The notes under the pieces: model-generated
The model's input: only the letters and a program-made list of their open reading frames with translations
The model's database searches: none
What the model was told of the DNA's origin: nothing
Shown here: one piece after another, positions 19,732 through 28,158 of the stretch
Layout of the letters: each line of letters opens with the position of its first letter
How positions within the stretch are numbered: the first letter of the stretch is position 1
Program-made: the position numbers and the translations under genes
NCBI GenBank assembly: GCA_018241685.1
Contig: JAFEDJ010000029.1
Coordinates: 1-64,000 of the forward strand
Direction of reading: 5' to 3'
DNA length: 64,000 bases
DNA from: Pseudomonadota bacterium
GTDB taxonomy: Bacteria; Pseudomonadota; Gammaproteobacteria; Burkholderiales; Rhodocyclaceae

Positions 19732-20595
19732 TTACTCGGCTGGAGGCAGGCGCCGGCCGGTGGCCGACAGGGGGAAGATCCACGGGCCGCCGGCGGCCTT
19801 GTCGGCGGCGACGAGGTCGGCCTGGCCCTGGGGCCCGGTGAGGTAGTCGGCGATGCGGCGGGCCAGGCGGCGGCGCGTGCCGTCGGCCGGATGGCGCGGG
19901 CCGGGCTCGACCACCACGAAGACCCGGCGCATCGCCGGGTCGCCCTTCACGAGTACCTTGAGGCCGGCGTCGGGCATCTTGCCGAAGGCCACCGGCATGT
20001 GTCCGACCACTGCGTAGGCGCCCTGGCGGGCGGCCGACAGCAGGACTTCCTGCGGGCGCTCGGCGTCGTCGTAGAGCTGCTGGCGCGGGCCGGGGCGCAG
20101 GCCGGCCTGGCGCCACAGGTGCTGCACGATGGTGAAGCTGCCGGGATCGCGGAAGGCCAGCAGTGGCGCGTCGTGGGCGACGATGCGGCGCAGCGCCTCG
20201 GCAGCGTCGGGCGCGTCGGCGATGTCGGCCGGGTCGGCGGCGGGGCCGACCAGCACGTGCTCGTTGAGGGCCCAGGCGCGTAGCGGCGCGGCGTAGCCCG
20301 CGGCGAGGAGCTGGAAGGTCTCGTCGCTGCCGTGGATCACCAGCAGGTCGGCCTCGCCGCGCTGGAAGACCGGCACGACGGTCTCCTTGGGCGCCGCGGC
20401 GACCAGTTCGATGGGAATGCCGGTGGCCTTGCTGGCCCGGCGGGCCAGTTCGGGCCACACGCCAGCCATCACCGGGCCGCCGACCACCGCCACGTGCAGC
20501 ACCGGCGGCGTGGGGCTGGCGGCGGCGGGCCGGGCGACGGCCAGCAGCAGGCCAGCCAGCAGCGGCGCCAGGCGCCGCAGGTTGCGGGATGTCAT
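19732..20595 (-). CDS. TupA/ModA-like (PBP-like-2) periplasmic substrate-binding protein
   Basis: 287 residues, signal peptide 1-27, then a type II periplasmic-binding fold: VLHVAVVGGPVMAG, GEADLLVIHGSDETF and RDPGSFTIVQHLW follow the layout of the tungstate-binding TupA family. The oxyanion-binding TTTS motif of TupA is replaced by GGPV, so ligand preference may differ. There is no TupB/TupC partner next to it. It starts eight bases after the receptor stop and is followed after three bases by the second binding protein, so it is firmly within the ModE-box operon. Confidence 0.7.
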   Translation of the reverse strand: MTSRNLRRLAPLLAGLLLAVARPAAASPTPPVLHVAVVGGPVMAGVWPELARRASKATGIPIELVAAAPKETVVPVFQRGEADLLVIHGSDETFQLLAAGYAAPLRAWALNEHVLVGPAADPADIADAPDAAEALRRIVAHDAPLLAFRDPGSFTIVQHLWRQAGLRPGPRQQLYDDAERPQEVLLSAARQGAYAVVGHMPVAFGKMPDAGLKVLVKGDPAMRRVFVVVEPGPRHPADGTRRRLARRIADYLTGPQGQADLVAADKAAGGPWIFPLSATGRRLPPAE

Positions 20596-20603
20596 CGCGG
20601 ACC

Positions 20604-22901
20604 TCAGAAGCTCAGCGCCAGCTTGCCGAGCAGGGTGCGCGGGGTGCCGGGGTAGTAGTTGGTGGTGCCGGTCTGCAGGTCGCCGGAGTCAATCAGGCCG
20701 AGGTACTTGCGGTCGAACAGGTTGAGGGCGCTGAGGCTGGCGTCCACGCGGGTCGGGCCGATCTGCCAGCGGTAGCCCAGCTCCAGGTCCACCAGCGTGT
20801 AGCCGCCGAAGCGGTTGGTATGCACCGAGTCGTCGTAGCGGCCGCCCATGTAGCGCAGCAGCGGCACGGCGCGGAAGTCGCCGGCCTTCCATTCGGCGCC
20901 GAGGGTGCCGATCAGGCGCGGGGTGTCGGGGAACTGCTGGCCCTTCACGGCGACGACGGTGCTGGCCGCGGTGCGCAAGTTTTCGTCGAACACTGCGCGG
21001 CTCCACGATGCGCTGCCGAACAGGTTCAGGTTGGGACGCGCTTCCCAGCCGGCGGCCAATTGCACGCCGGCCAGGTGGCCGTTGCCGATGTTCTGGCCGT
21101 AGTTGAGACCGACCGTCGGGTCGTACACGTTCACCGACTTGTCGTTGATGCTGGCGTAGTAGACCGTCGGCTCCACGTAGCCCTGGGCGAAGCGCAGGCG
21201 CAGGCCGAGGTCGGCGGCGTCGTCGGTTTCCGGCTTCAGCTTGTTCCACAGGCTCTGGGCGAGGGCCTGCTGGCTGGCCTTGAGGTTGCGGATGTTGCTG
21301 TTCCAGATGTCGAAGGAGGCCGGGCCGATGTTGCGGCCGGCCGAGAAGCGCCCTTCGACGGCCGGCGTGAAGGCGTAGCGCAGGCCGAACCACGGCAGCA
21401 CCTTGTCGACGGTCTGGCCGTCCACCGCCACCGAGACGCCCGGCGAGGCGGCCAGCGCGGCACGGTAGGACACGTCGCCGACACCGGTCTTGGTGTATTC
21501 GGCGAGGCTCGGCATTTTCTCCTGGAACCAGCGCAGGCCGCCTTCGACCTGCAGCGCCCGGTACTGCCAGGAGGCCATCGCGAAGAGGGTCTGGAAGACG
21601 TGGCGGCCGGTGACTTCGCTGAGGGTGGTCCAGCCCTGGTTGTTGCTGCTGGCGGTGGCGGCGGCCCAGCTCAGGCCGCTGGCGGTGGCGGTGTAGAAGC
21701 GCTGGGCGTTGGGCGGGCCGGGCGGCTGCATCGACGTGTAGCTGTAGCCGGCCTTCAGGCGGGTGGCGTCGATGCGGGTTTCCACGTCGGCGCTGGCGCC
21801 GAAGCTGTTGTGTTCCATGATCCACTGGCGGACCTTGTTGGTGCCGTTGGCATCGAAGGTGGAGCCGGATTCATCGAAGCTGAACAGCTTCAGGCGGGCC
21901 CGGGTGTCGTTGCTGACGCGGTATTCCGCCTCGCCGATGTAGGCCTGGTTGTCGAAGCTCTGGCGGTTGTAGGCGTAGTAGTTCTGGTAGTTGCCGGCCG
22001 CCGGCTTGGCGTCGTAGCCGGTGTAGCGGTAGGTGGACAGGTCGAGGGCCTGGGCGGCGGTCAGCGGCTTGTAGTTGTTCTGGTCGATGTTGCTGTTCAC
22101 CGCCAGCAGCTTGAGGGTCAGCGGGCCGAGGTCGGTGGCGACGGCCAGCAGGTAGTTCTGGCGCTCGGCCTGGCCGGGGCCGCGCCACAGGTTGGCATGG
22201 GCAGTGGAGGCGGACGCGGCGATGCGCGTATTGGCCGGGCCGAAGCTGCCGCTGTCCACCCGTGCGAAGTAACGCTCGAAGCCGTTGTCGCCGCTGGCCG
22301 CAGACAGGCTGCCGCCGGCCTTGAGGGTCGGCCACAGGAGCTGGCTGTCGAGGGCGCCGGCGGTGTTGAAGAGGGCGGCCTGGTCGGGCGCGATCGGCCC
22401 CTGCGCCAGGCTCACGCCGGCCAGGTTCTCCACGTCGAACATCTGCAGATAGCCGGGGCCGGGGTTGATGTTGGACAGGGTCAGGCCGTCCACGGTGCCG
22501 ACGGCGCCGTGCCAGGCGGCGATGCCGCGCACCCGCATGCCCTTGTTGCCGCCGATCCGGCTGGTCAGGCCGTAGGGGTCGAGGGCCTGCACCTTTACGG
22601 CCGGCAGGCCGGAAACCATCGTGTAGGGATTGCTGCCGCCGGGCGCGCCGAAGGTCTCCAGGCCGTCCGGCCCGACCTGATAGGTGGTGGCGGAGGTGTC
22701 CGGCCGCGAAGACAGGAAGCCGGCGTAGCCGGGCTCCGCGGTGCCGGTGACCTGGACTGCACTCAGCGTCGGCGTGTCGGCCGCGCGCAGGTCGGCGGAA
22801 ATGAGAATGCTGGCGAAGGCGGCCCCGACCGCGGCAGCGACAGGGGTTGGCATGAAGGAGCGGGCCGTAGGGCGACGGCGCTGGGCGGAGCGGATTCTCA
22901 T
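20604..22901 (-). CDS. TonB-dependent outer-membrane receptor (copy 2)
   Basis: 765 residues. Long basic signal region and hydrophobic core (AAAVGAAFASILI) to ~43, TonB-box-like LSAVQVTG, plug domain with GNKGMRVRGIAAW and DVENLAGVSLAQGPI, and a barrel ending KLALSF. Shares FARVDSGSFG, WRGPGQ and ENLAGVSL with copy 1. First gene of a four-gene operon (receptor, TupA-like, binding protein, globin). ATG chosen over an in-frame GTG nine bases upstream; the start 48 bases downstream is also possible. A ModE-like box lies 20 bases upstream of the ATG, where a bound repressor would overlap the promoter or ribosome-binding region. Confidence 0.9.
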   Translation of the reverse strand: MRIRSAQRRRPTARSFMPTPVAAAVGAAFASILISADLRAADTPTLSAVQVTGTAEPGYAGFLSSRPDTSATTYQVGPDGLETFGAPGGSNPYTMVSGLPAVKVQALDPYGLTSRIGGNKGMRVRGIAAWHGAVGTVDGLTLSNINPGPGYLQMFDVENLAGVSLAQGPIAPDQAALFNTAGALDSQLLWPTLKAGGSLSAASGDNGFERYFARVDSGSFGPANTRIAASASTAHANLWRGPGQAERQNYLLAVATDLGPLTLKLLAVNSNIDQNNYKPLTAAQALDLSTYRYTGYDAKPAAGNYQNYYAYNRQSFDNQAYIGEAEYRVSNDTRARLKLFSFDESGSTFDANGTNKVRQWIMEHNSFGASADVETRIDATRLKAGYSYTSMQPPGPPNAQRFYTATASGLSWAAATASSNNQGWTTLSEVTGRHVFQTLFAMASWQYRALQVEGGLRWFQEKMPSLAEYTKTGVGDVSYRAALAASPGVSVAVDGQTVDKVLPWFGLRYAFTPAVEGRFSAGRNIGPASFDIWNSNIRNLKASQQALAQSLWNKLKPETDDAADLGLRLRFAQGYVEPTVYYASINDKSVNVYDPTVGLNYGQNIGNGHLAGVQLAAGWEARPNLNLFGSASWSRAVFDENLRTAASTVVAVKGQQFPDTPRLIGTLGAEWKAGDFRAVPLLRYMGGRYDDSVHTNRFGGYTLVDLELGYRWQIGPTRVDASLSALNLFDRKYLGLIDSGDLQTGTTNYYPGTPRTLLGKLALSF

Positions 22902-22920
22902 GGCAGGCACGAATCAAATT

Positions 22921-22944
22921 CGATGTGTTGTTGTTGATATAGCG
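22921..22944. promoter_or_regulatory. ModE box before TonB receptor copy 2
   Basis: CGATGTGT-N8-ATATAGCG. The right half is a perfect half-site (CGCTATAT on the minus strand); the left keeps CG-T-T-T with G for A. Ends 20 bases before the ATG at 22901. Confidence 0.6.
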
Positions 22945-23104
22945 TTGTTAGCAGCTGGCGTGCCCGTTTGCTGCATTGCACCCAAATGAAGCCTGTCTTG
23001 CCCGCTCTGGTGCGTCCGGAAAGGGTGCGAAATCCATTCTTACGGCGGATCAATTTATTTCCGGTTGCACTGAATCAGCCTTTAATTTGTAGGGTTTCAG
23101 ACAT

Positions 23105-23128
23105 CGTTATGTAGTAAGTTACACATCG
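23105..23128. promoter_or_regulatory. ModE box, distal site between divergent TonB receptors
   Basis: CGTTATGT-N8-ACACATCG flanked by AT on both sides, giving ATCG...CGAT symmetry exactly as in the ModE consensus ends. Located 136 bases before the ATG at 23264 and ~200 bases from the divergent ATG at 22901. Confidence 0.6.
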
Positions 23129-23221
23129 ATGCAAGGTTCTGCTTGGTTTTGTGTGCGGCGCACAAGGATTTCCCCGCAGGCATGGTCATTGCTGGGATTG
23201 AAGGAAAGCAGGTCTGTCTTT

Positions 23222-23245
23222 CGATATATACAAATTTATATAGAT
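23222..23245. promoter_or_regulatory. ModE box, proximal site before TonB receptor 3
   Basis: CGATATAT-N8-ATATAGAT: left half-site perfect, right half 6 of 8, correct spacing. Ends 18 bases before the ATG at 23264, a typical repressor position. Confidence 0.7.
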
Positions 23246-23263
23246 GGTGTTCAGGGGGTCTCT

Positions 23264-25315
23264 ATGAAGAAGAAGCAGATGCAGGCGTGGGTGCTGAGCG
23301 GCGTGTCGGCGGCACTGGCCGGATCGGCGGTAGCGGCGGACGGGGTGTTCCAGCTCGGTACGGTGGATGTGGTGGCCAGCCCGGTCGATGCCGTACCCGG
23401 GGAAACCGTGATCAAGGGCGAGGCGCTGCGGGAGTTCAACCGCGACACCCTCGGTAATGCGGTGGCACTGACGCCCGGCATCAGCCTGTCCCGCAACAGC
23501 CGCAACGAGGACATCGTCTATCTGCGCGGCTTCGACGTGCGCCAGGTGCCGCTGTTCATCGACGGCATTCCGGCCTACGTGCCCTATGACGGCTACGTGG
23601 ACTTCAGCCGCTTCACGACCTTCGACCTGGCCGAGATCCGCGTCGCCAAGGGCGCGGCATCGCTGCTCTACGGGCCCAACACGCTGGGCGGGGCGATCAA
23701 CCTGGTCAGCCGCAAGCCGGTGAAGGAACTCGAAGGCGACCTGCGGGCCGGCTTCGGCGCCGGCGGCCAGCAGAAATACGCTGCCAATGTGGGCAGCAAC
23801 CAGGGTATGTGGTACGTGCAGCTCGGCGCGTCCTACACCGACAGCAACTACTTTCCGCTGTCGAACAATTACTCGCCGAAGTCCATTCCGACCAGCGCCA
23901 GCAACGCGACCCGCAACGTGCTGGAGGACGGCGGTCATCGGGAGAATTCCTACCAGACCGACTCCCGCCTGTCCGTCAAGCTGGGTCTGACCCCCAACGC
24001 CACCGACGAATACGCCATCGGCTACGTCCAGCAGAACGGCCGCAAGGGCAACCCGCCCTACGCCGGCAATGCGCCGGGGCAGTACCTGAACATTGGCGGC
24101 GGCGCCAACAGCCGCTTCTGGCAGTGGCCGTACTGGAACCTGGAGAGCACCTACTTCATCGCCAACGTGGGGGTGGGGCAGGACCACGTCGTCAAGGCGC
24201 GGGTGTACCAGGACAACTACGACAACAAGATCCTCGCCTACACCAACGGCAGCTATTCCTCGCTGATCGCCAACACCACCAACTTCCCGAGCTGGTACAA
24301 GGATTCGACCACCGGCGTGTCGGTCGAGCTGGACAGCTTCGCGTTCAGCGGCCACGAGCTGGCCATCGCCTACCACTACAAGGAAGACAAGCACCAGGAC
24401 AATGGCCTGGCCCTCAGCAAGAACTACCGGGACGTGACCACCTCCATCGCGGTGGAGGACATGATCCGCGTGTCCGACCTGTGGCGCCTGCGCCTCGGCG
24501 CCAGCCACGACCAGCGCGACGCGAAGGAGGTGTACTACTGGCCGACCGGCTCCACGTCCGGCACCAACTGGCTGGCCGAGCTGACCCGCAAGCTCGGCGG
24601 CGGGGCCGAGGCCTTCGCCAGCGTCGCCCACAAGACCCGCTTCCCGACCATCAAGGACCGCTACTCGGCGTCACTCGGCAGCGGCCTGCCGAACCCCGAC
24701 CTCAAGCCCGAACGTGCCCTCAATGTCGAGACCGGCCTGCGCGGCAGCCCGTGGGGCGGTGCCCGCGGCCAGGCCAGCCTGTTCTACAGCCGCATCGAGA
24801 ACCTGATGCAGCGCGTGAACATCATTCCGGTGTCCCTGTGCAACCAGCCGGGCGTCGGAGCGGCAACGTCCTGTGCGCAGTTGCAGAACATCGCCGAGGC
24901 GCGCCACGCCGGCGTCGAGCTGTCCCTGGAGCAAACCCTCGGCCATGGCTGGACGGTGGGCGGCAACTACACCTACCTCGACCGGGAAAACCGGACCTCG
25001 ACGACCCCGCTCACCGATACGCCGCGCAACCGCCTGTTCGCCTACGCCAGCTGGAAGCAATCCGACCGCTGGGAATACCAGGCCTCGGTGGATGCCGAGA
25101 ACGGCCGCATGGTGGCCTACGGCAGCGGCAATGCGGCGACCTACGTGAAGATGGGCGGCTTTGCGCTGGCCAACGTGAAGGCGGTGTACAAGCCGCTGCC
25201 GGCGTGGGCGCTGGAAGTGGGCGCGACCAACCTGTTCGATGCCAACTACGCGCTGGCCGACGGCTACCCGATGCCCGGCCGCATGTGGTTCGCCAACGGC
25301 TCCTACAAGTTCTGA
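23264..25315 (+). CDS. TonB-dependent siderophore-type receptor (receptor 3)
   Basis: 683 residues: signal peptide 1-25 (KKKQMQ start, AVAADG), short TonB-box-like stretch, plug domain with DIVYLRGFDVRQVPLFIDGIP, then RVAKGAASLLYGPNTLGGAINLVSRKP (the classic TBDT plug-to-barrel block), and a barrel ending WFANGSYKF. More like standard ferri-siderophore/FecA-type receptors than copies 1 and 2. The ATG at 23264 has an AGGGGG-like ribosome-binding site and a proximal ModE box; an upstream in-frame extension would read through that box and is rejected. First gene of a three-gene operon with a binding protein and a di-haem oxidoreductase. Confidence 0.93.
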   Translation: MKKKQMQAWVLSGVSAALAGSAVAADGVFQLGTVDVVASPVDAVPGETVIKGEALREFNRDTLGNAVALTPGISLSRNSRNEDIVYLRGFDVRQVPLFIDGIPAYVPYDGYVDFSRFTTFDLAEIRVAKGAASLLYGPNTLGGAINLVSRKPVKELEGDLRAGFGAGGQQKYAANVGSNQGMWYVQLGASYTDSNYFPLSNNYSPKSIPTSASNATRNVLEDGGHRENSYQTDSRLSVKLGLTPNATDEYAIGYVQQNGRKGNPPYAGNAPGQYLNIGGGANSRFWQWPYWNLESTYFIANVGVGQDHVVKARVYQDNYDNKILAYTNGSYSSLIANTTNFPSWYKDSTTGVSVELDSFAFSGHELAIAYHYKEDKHQDNGLALSKNYRDVTTSIAVEDMIRVSDLWRLRLGASHDQRDAKEVYYWPTGSTSGTNWLAELTRKLGGGAEAFASVAHKTRFPTIKDRYSASLGSGLPNPDLKPERALNVETGLRGSPWGGARGQASLFYSRIENLMQRVNIIPVSLCNQPGVGAATSCAQLQNIAEARHAGVELSLEQTLGHGWTVGGNYTYLDRENRTSTTPLTDTPRNRLFAYASWKQSDRWEYQASVDAENGRMVAYGSGNAATYVKMGGFALANVKAVYKPLPAWALEVGATNLFDANYALADGYPMPGRMWFANGSYKF

Positions 25316-25325
25316 GGATAGCGTC

Positions 25326-26627
25326 ATGGACAGCCTGCACAAGCCTTCCCGCCGCGCCTTCGTGCGTGCCGCCGGCGCCCTTGCGGCAGCGGGGGCATCC
25401 GGCCGCCTGTGGGCCGCGCCGACGAAGGACGTGGTGGTGCTCACCGCCTACCCGGACGCGGTGGTGTCGCGTTTCGAGGCCGCCTTCGAGAAGGCCTGGC
25501 CCCAGTACCGTCTGCGCATCGTCTGGCGCATGCCCCACGACGCGTTGCCCTACCTGCGTCAGGCGGGGCAGGGCGGCGTGGACGTGTACTGGAGCGCGTC
25601 GCCGAAGACCTACGCCCAGCTCAAGGACGAGCATGCCTTCCGCAAGCTGCCAGTGAGCCTGGAGGGCCTGCCGGGGCGGGTCGGCGGTAGCGTTATCAAC
25701 GATCCGGACGGCTTCTACGCGGCGTCCGAGGTGGCCGGCTACGGTTTCGCGGTGAATCCGGCCTACCTGCACAGCCACAAGCTGCCGCCGGTGGCCGACT
25801 GGAGCGACCTGGCCGATCCGGTGTATGCCGACCACCTGGCGGTGCCGGACCCGGTGGAGGTGGGCTTCGCACCGGTGCTGGTGGACATTCCGCTGCAGGC
25901 CTACGGCTGGGACATCGGCTGGGCGCTGTGGAGCGCTATCGCCGCCAATGCGGCTTTCACCGGGCGCGGCGGCACCTTCGTCAGCGACGAGATCGGCGGT
26001 GGGCGCAAGGGCATCGGGCTGTCCATCGACTTCTTCGTCGCCTCGGCGGTGGCCAATGGCGCGCCGGTCGAGTTCATCTACCCGCGCCAGGGCGGTGTCA
26101 ATCCGGCCCACATCGCGGTGACCGCCGGCAGCCCGAACCCGGACGGCGCGAAGGCCTTCGTGGACTTCGTGCTGTCCGACGCTGGGCAGAAGATCCTTGC
26201 CCACCCGGACATCCGCAAGCTGCCGGTACGGCCGTCGGTCTACGCGGGCTTGCCGGCCGGCTACCACGACCCCTTCGCCACCGCCGCGCGGGGCGGCTAT
26301 CTCTATGACAACGGCCGTGGGCGCGGCCGCGCGGCGCCGATTGCGGCGGCCTTCGGGCAGGCCTTCGTGCGCCCCCATGCGCGCCTCGTCGAGCTGTGGC
26401 GGCGCCTGCATGCGGCTGACGGGGCGGCCTGGAATACGGTCTGGCCGCTGCTGACGGCGCCGCCGCTGAAGGAGGCGGAGGCCGACGATCCGGCGATCCA
26501 GCGTGCCTTCTTCGCCCGCCGCGACGACCCGGCTGCCGAGGTGCTGGCCGCCGGCCTGGAAAAGACCTGGGCGAGCCGCGTCGATGCGCGTTATGCGAAG
26601 GCCGCCAGCCTGCTGGGGGTGGCCTGA
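25326..26627 (+). CDS. FbpA/AfuA-type extracellular solute-binding protein with Tat-like signal
   Basis: 433 residues. Leader SRRAFVRAAGALAAAGA fits a twin-arginine signal. The mature part has VVVLTAYPDAVVSRFEAAFEK and a long two-lobe fold ending with a helical extension; SPNPDGAKAFVDFVLS is the usual near-C-terminal motif of iron(III)/thiosulfate/phosphonate-type binding proteins (SBP_bac_6/11 class). No permease or ATPase of this class is nearby, so it is an orphan. Sits ten bases after the receptor and overlaps the next gene by one base (TGATG). Ligand unknown; context suggests a metal or oxyanion. Confidence 0.8.
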   Translation: MDSLHKPSRRAFVRAAGALAAAGASGRLWAAPTKDVVVLTAYPDAVVSRFEAAFEKAWPQYRLRIVWRMPHDALPYLRQAGQGGVDVYWSASPKTYAQLKDEHAFRKLPVSLEGLPGRVGGSVINDPDGFYAASEVAGYGFAVNPAYLHSHKLPPVADWSDLADPVYADHLAVPDPVEVGFAPVLVDIPLQAYGWDIGWALWSAIAANAAFTGRGGTFVSDEIGGGRKGIGLSIDFFVASAVANGAPVEFIYPRQGGVNPAHIAVTAGSPNPDGAKAFVDFVLSDAGQKILAHPDIRKLPVRPSVYAGLPAGYHDPFATAARGGYLYDNGRGRGRAAPIAAAFGQAFVRPHARLVELWRRLHAADGAAWNTVWPLLTAPPLKEAEADDPAIQRAFFARRDDPAAEVLAAGLEKTWASRVDARYAKAASLLGVA

Positions 26628-27970
26628 TGCGGCGGCTGAGTTTCCTGTTATTGGTGTGCGGCGCCCTCGCGGGGGTAGGCGCCCGGGCGTCGGCGGACTG
26701 GCAGGTGGTGGACGCCGGCCGCGAGGCTTTCGCGCGGCCGCTGGACGGCTTGACCGATGCGGAGCGGGAGCGCTTCTTCCGTGGCCGCTCCCTGTTCAAC
26801 CAGAGCTGGGTGGTGGCGCCGGCCAAGGACGATCAGGTGGATGGCCTCGGCCCGCTGTACAACCGGCTGGCCTGCATCTCCTGCCACGCCCGCAACGGCC
26901 GCGGCCTGCCACCGGAGCAGCCGGACGAGCGCATGCAGTCGATGCTGGTACGGCTGTCGGTGGCAGGGCGCGGCCCGCATGGCGGACCGCGGCCCCACCC
27001 GGCCTATGGCGACCAGTTCAACGAGGAGGGCATCCCCGGCGTGCCCGGCGAGGGGCGCATCCGCCTGGGCTGGGTCGAGTCGAAGCGTCGGCTGGCGGAT
27101 GGCGAAGTGGTGTCGCTGCGCCGTCCGACACTGACCTTCACCGAGCTGGGCTATGGGGCCATCGGCAAGGTGCTGATCTCGCCGCGGGTCGGCCAGCAGG
27201 TGGTGGGCATGGGCCTGCTCGATGCGGTGTCGGCGCAGACCCTCTCGGCACTGGCCGCCGAGCGCAAGGCGGACGGCGTGAAAGGGCGCGTGAACCGGGT
27301 GTGGAATCCGGAGAGTGCGGCGCTGGAGGCCGGCCGCTTCGGCTACAAGGCCAACATGCCGACGCTGCGCGCGCAGATCGCCGGTGCTTTCCTGGGCGAC
27401 TTGGGCATCACGTCCGACCTGCATCCGGCGCAGAACTGCACCGCCGCGCAGTCCGCCTGCCGGCAGGCGCCGAACGGCGGTACGCCGGAGCTGAGCGCCC
27501 GCCAGCTGGATGATGTGGAGTTCTACCTGGCCCACCTTGCCGTGCCGGCCCGCCGCAATGCGGACAGTGAAGTCGTGCGGCGCGGCGAGGCGCTGTTCGC
27601 TGCCAGCGGCTGCGCGCAGTGCCACCGGCCGAGCCTCTCGACCGGCGCGTCGCCGCGTTTCCCGCGCCTCGCCGGGCAGACCATCGCGCCTTACACGGAT
27701 CTGCTGATCCACGACATGGGGCCTGGCCTGGCCGACGGTCGGCCGGATTTTGCGGCGTCCGGGCGGGAGTGGCGCACGCCGCCGCTGTGGGGAATCGGGC
27801 TGACGCAGACGATCAGCGAGCAGCAGCGCTATCTCCACGACGGTCGCGCGCGCAGCCTGAGCGAGGCGATCCTGTGGCACGGCGGCGAGGCGAAGGTCGC
27901 CCGCCGACGCTTCGCTGCGCTGCCGATCCAGGAGCGCCGTGCGCTGCTGGCCTTCCTCGAAAGCCTGTGA
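26627..27970 (+). CDS. Di-haem c-type oxidoreductase (DUF1111 family)
   Basis: 447 residues with a Sec signal peptide (1-23). Two c-type haem motifs are visible: CISCH at ~84-88 followed by ARNGRGLPP, and CAQCH at ~329-333. Segments GPLYNRLACISCHARNG and RTPPLWGIGLTQTISEQQRYLHDGRA are characteristic of the DUF1111/di-haem peroxidase-like family (relatives of MauG/CcpA, often found with iron-uptake genes). Periplasmic redox role is inferred. Possible jobs in this operon: oxidising or reducing the imported metal or its chelator in the periplasm. Confidence 0.87.
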   Translation: MRRLSFLLLVCGALAGVGARASADWQVVDAGREAFARPLDGLTDAERERFFRGRSLFNQSWVVAPAKDDQVDGLGPLYNRLACISCHARNGRGLPPEQPDERMQSMLVRLSVAGRGPHGGPRPHPAYGDQFNEEGIPGVPGEGRIRLGWVESKRRLADGEVVSLRRPTLTFTELGYGAIGKVLISPRVGQQVVGMGLLDAVSAQTLSALAAERKADGVKGRVNRVWNPESAALEAGRFGYKANMPTLRAQIAGAFLGDLGITSDLHPAQNCTAAQSACRQAPNGGTPELSARQLDDVEFYLAHLAVPARRNADSEVVRRGEALFAASGCAQCHRPSLSTGASPRFPRLAGQTIAPYTDLLIHDMGPGLADGRPDFAASGREWRTPPLWGIGLTQTISEQQRYLHDGRARSLSEAILWHGGEAKVARRRFAALPIQERRALLAFLESL

Positions 27971-28054
27971 GGCGAAGGGCGGTCAGCTTGCAGAAGGTGC
28001 TGGGGGCCGATTGATACGCAAATAAGCTGCGCAAATGCACTCTGATTGGGCATT

Positions 28055-28078
28055 CGCTATATTTGAGTGCATATAGAG
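28055..28078. promoter_or_regulatory. ModE box in a convergent intergenic gap
   Basis: CGCTATAT-N8-ATATAGAG: left half perfect, right half 7 of 8. It lies between the 3' ends of the di-haem oxidoreductase gene (+) and the molbindin gene (-), where no protein-gene promoter is expected. Confidence 0.6.
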
Positions 28079-28095
28079 GCCGCGTAGAGGTGCAG

Positions 28096-28128
28096 CGGCA
28101 TGTGTGGCGTGTGCCACGGTGCGTGCCG
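28096..28128. other. Nested hairpin downstream of the orphan ModE box
   Basis: Outer pairing CGGCA/TGCCG and inner pairing GTGGC/GCCAC around GTGT. It begins 18 bases after the ModE box and is followed by AAAGGAGG, a ribosome-binding-site-like sequence. It might be part of a small RNA or leader, or simply transcript-end structure for the flanking convergent genes. Confidence 0.35.
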
Positions 28129-28158
28129 AAGAAAGGAGGCTGGGCGGTGTCGGTGCGA

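Noticed and set aside
9241..22901. Cobalamin or haem uptake as the main role of the TonB/FecCD genes
   Set aside because: No B12 riboswitch core, cobalamin biosynthesis or haem-degradation genes were seen, while ModE-like boxes were. It remains an alternative but is less supported.
20589..22937. 782-codon plus-strand frame opposite TonB receptor copy 2
   Set aside because: No family resemblance, low-complexity Gly/Ala/Val/His composition; the minus strand encodes a complete receptor.
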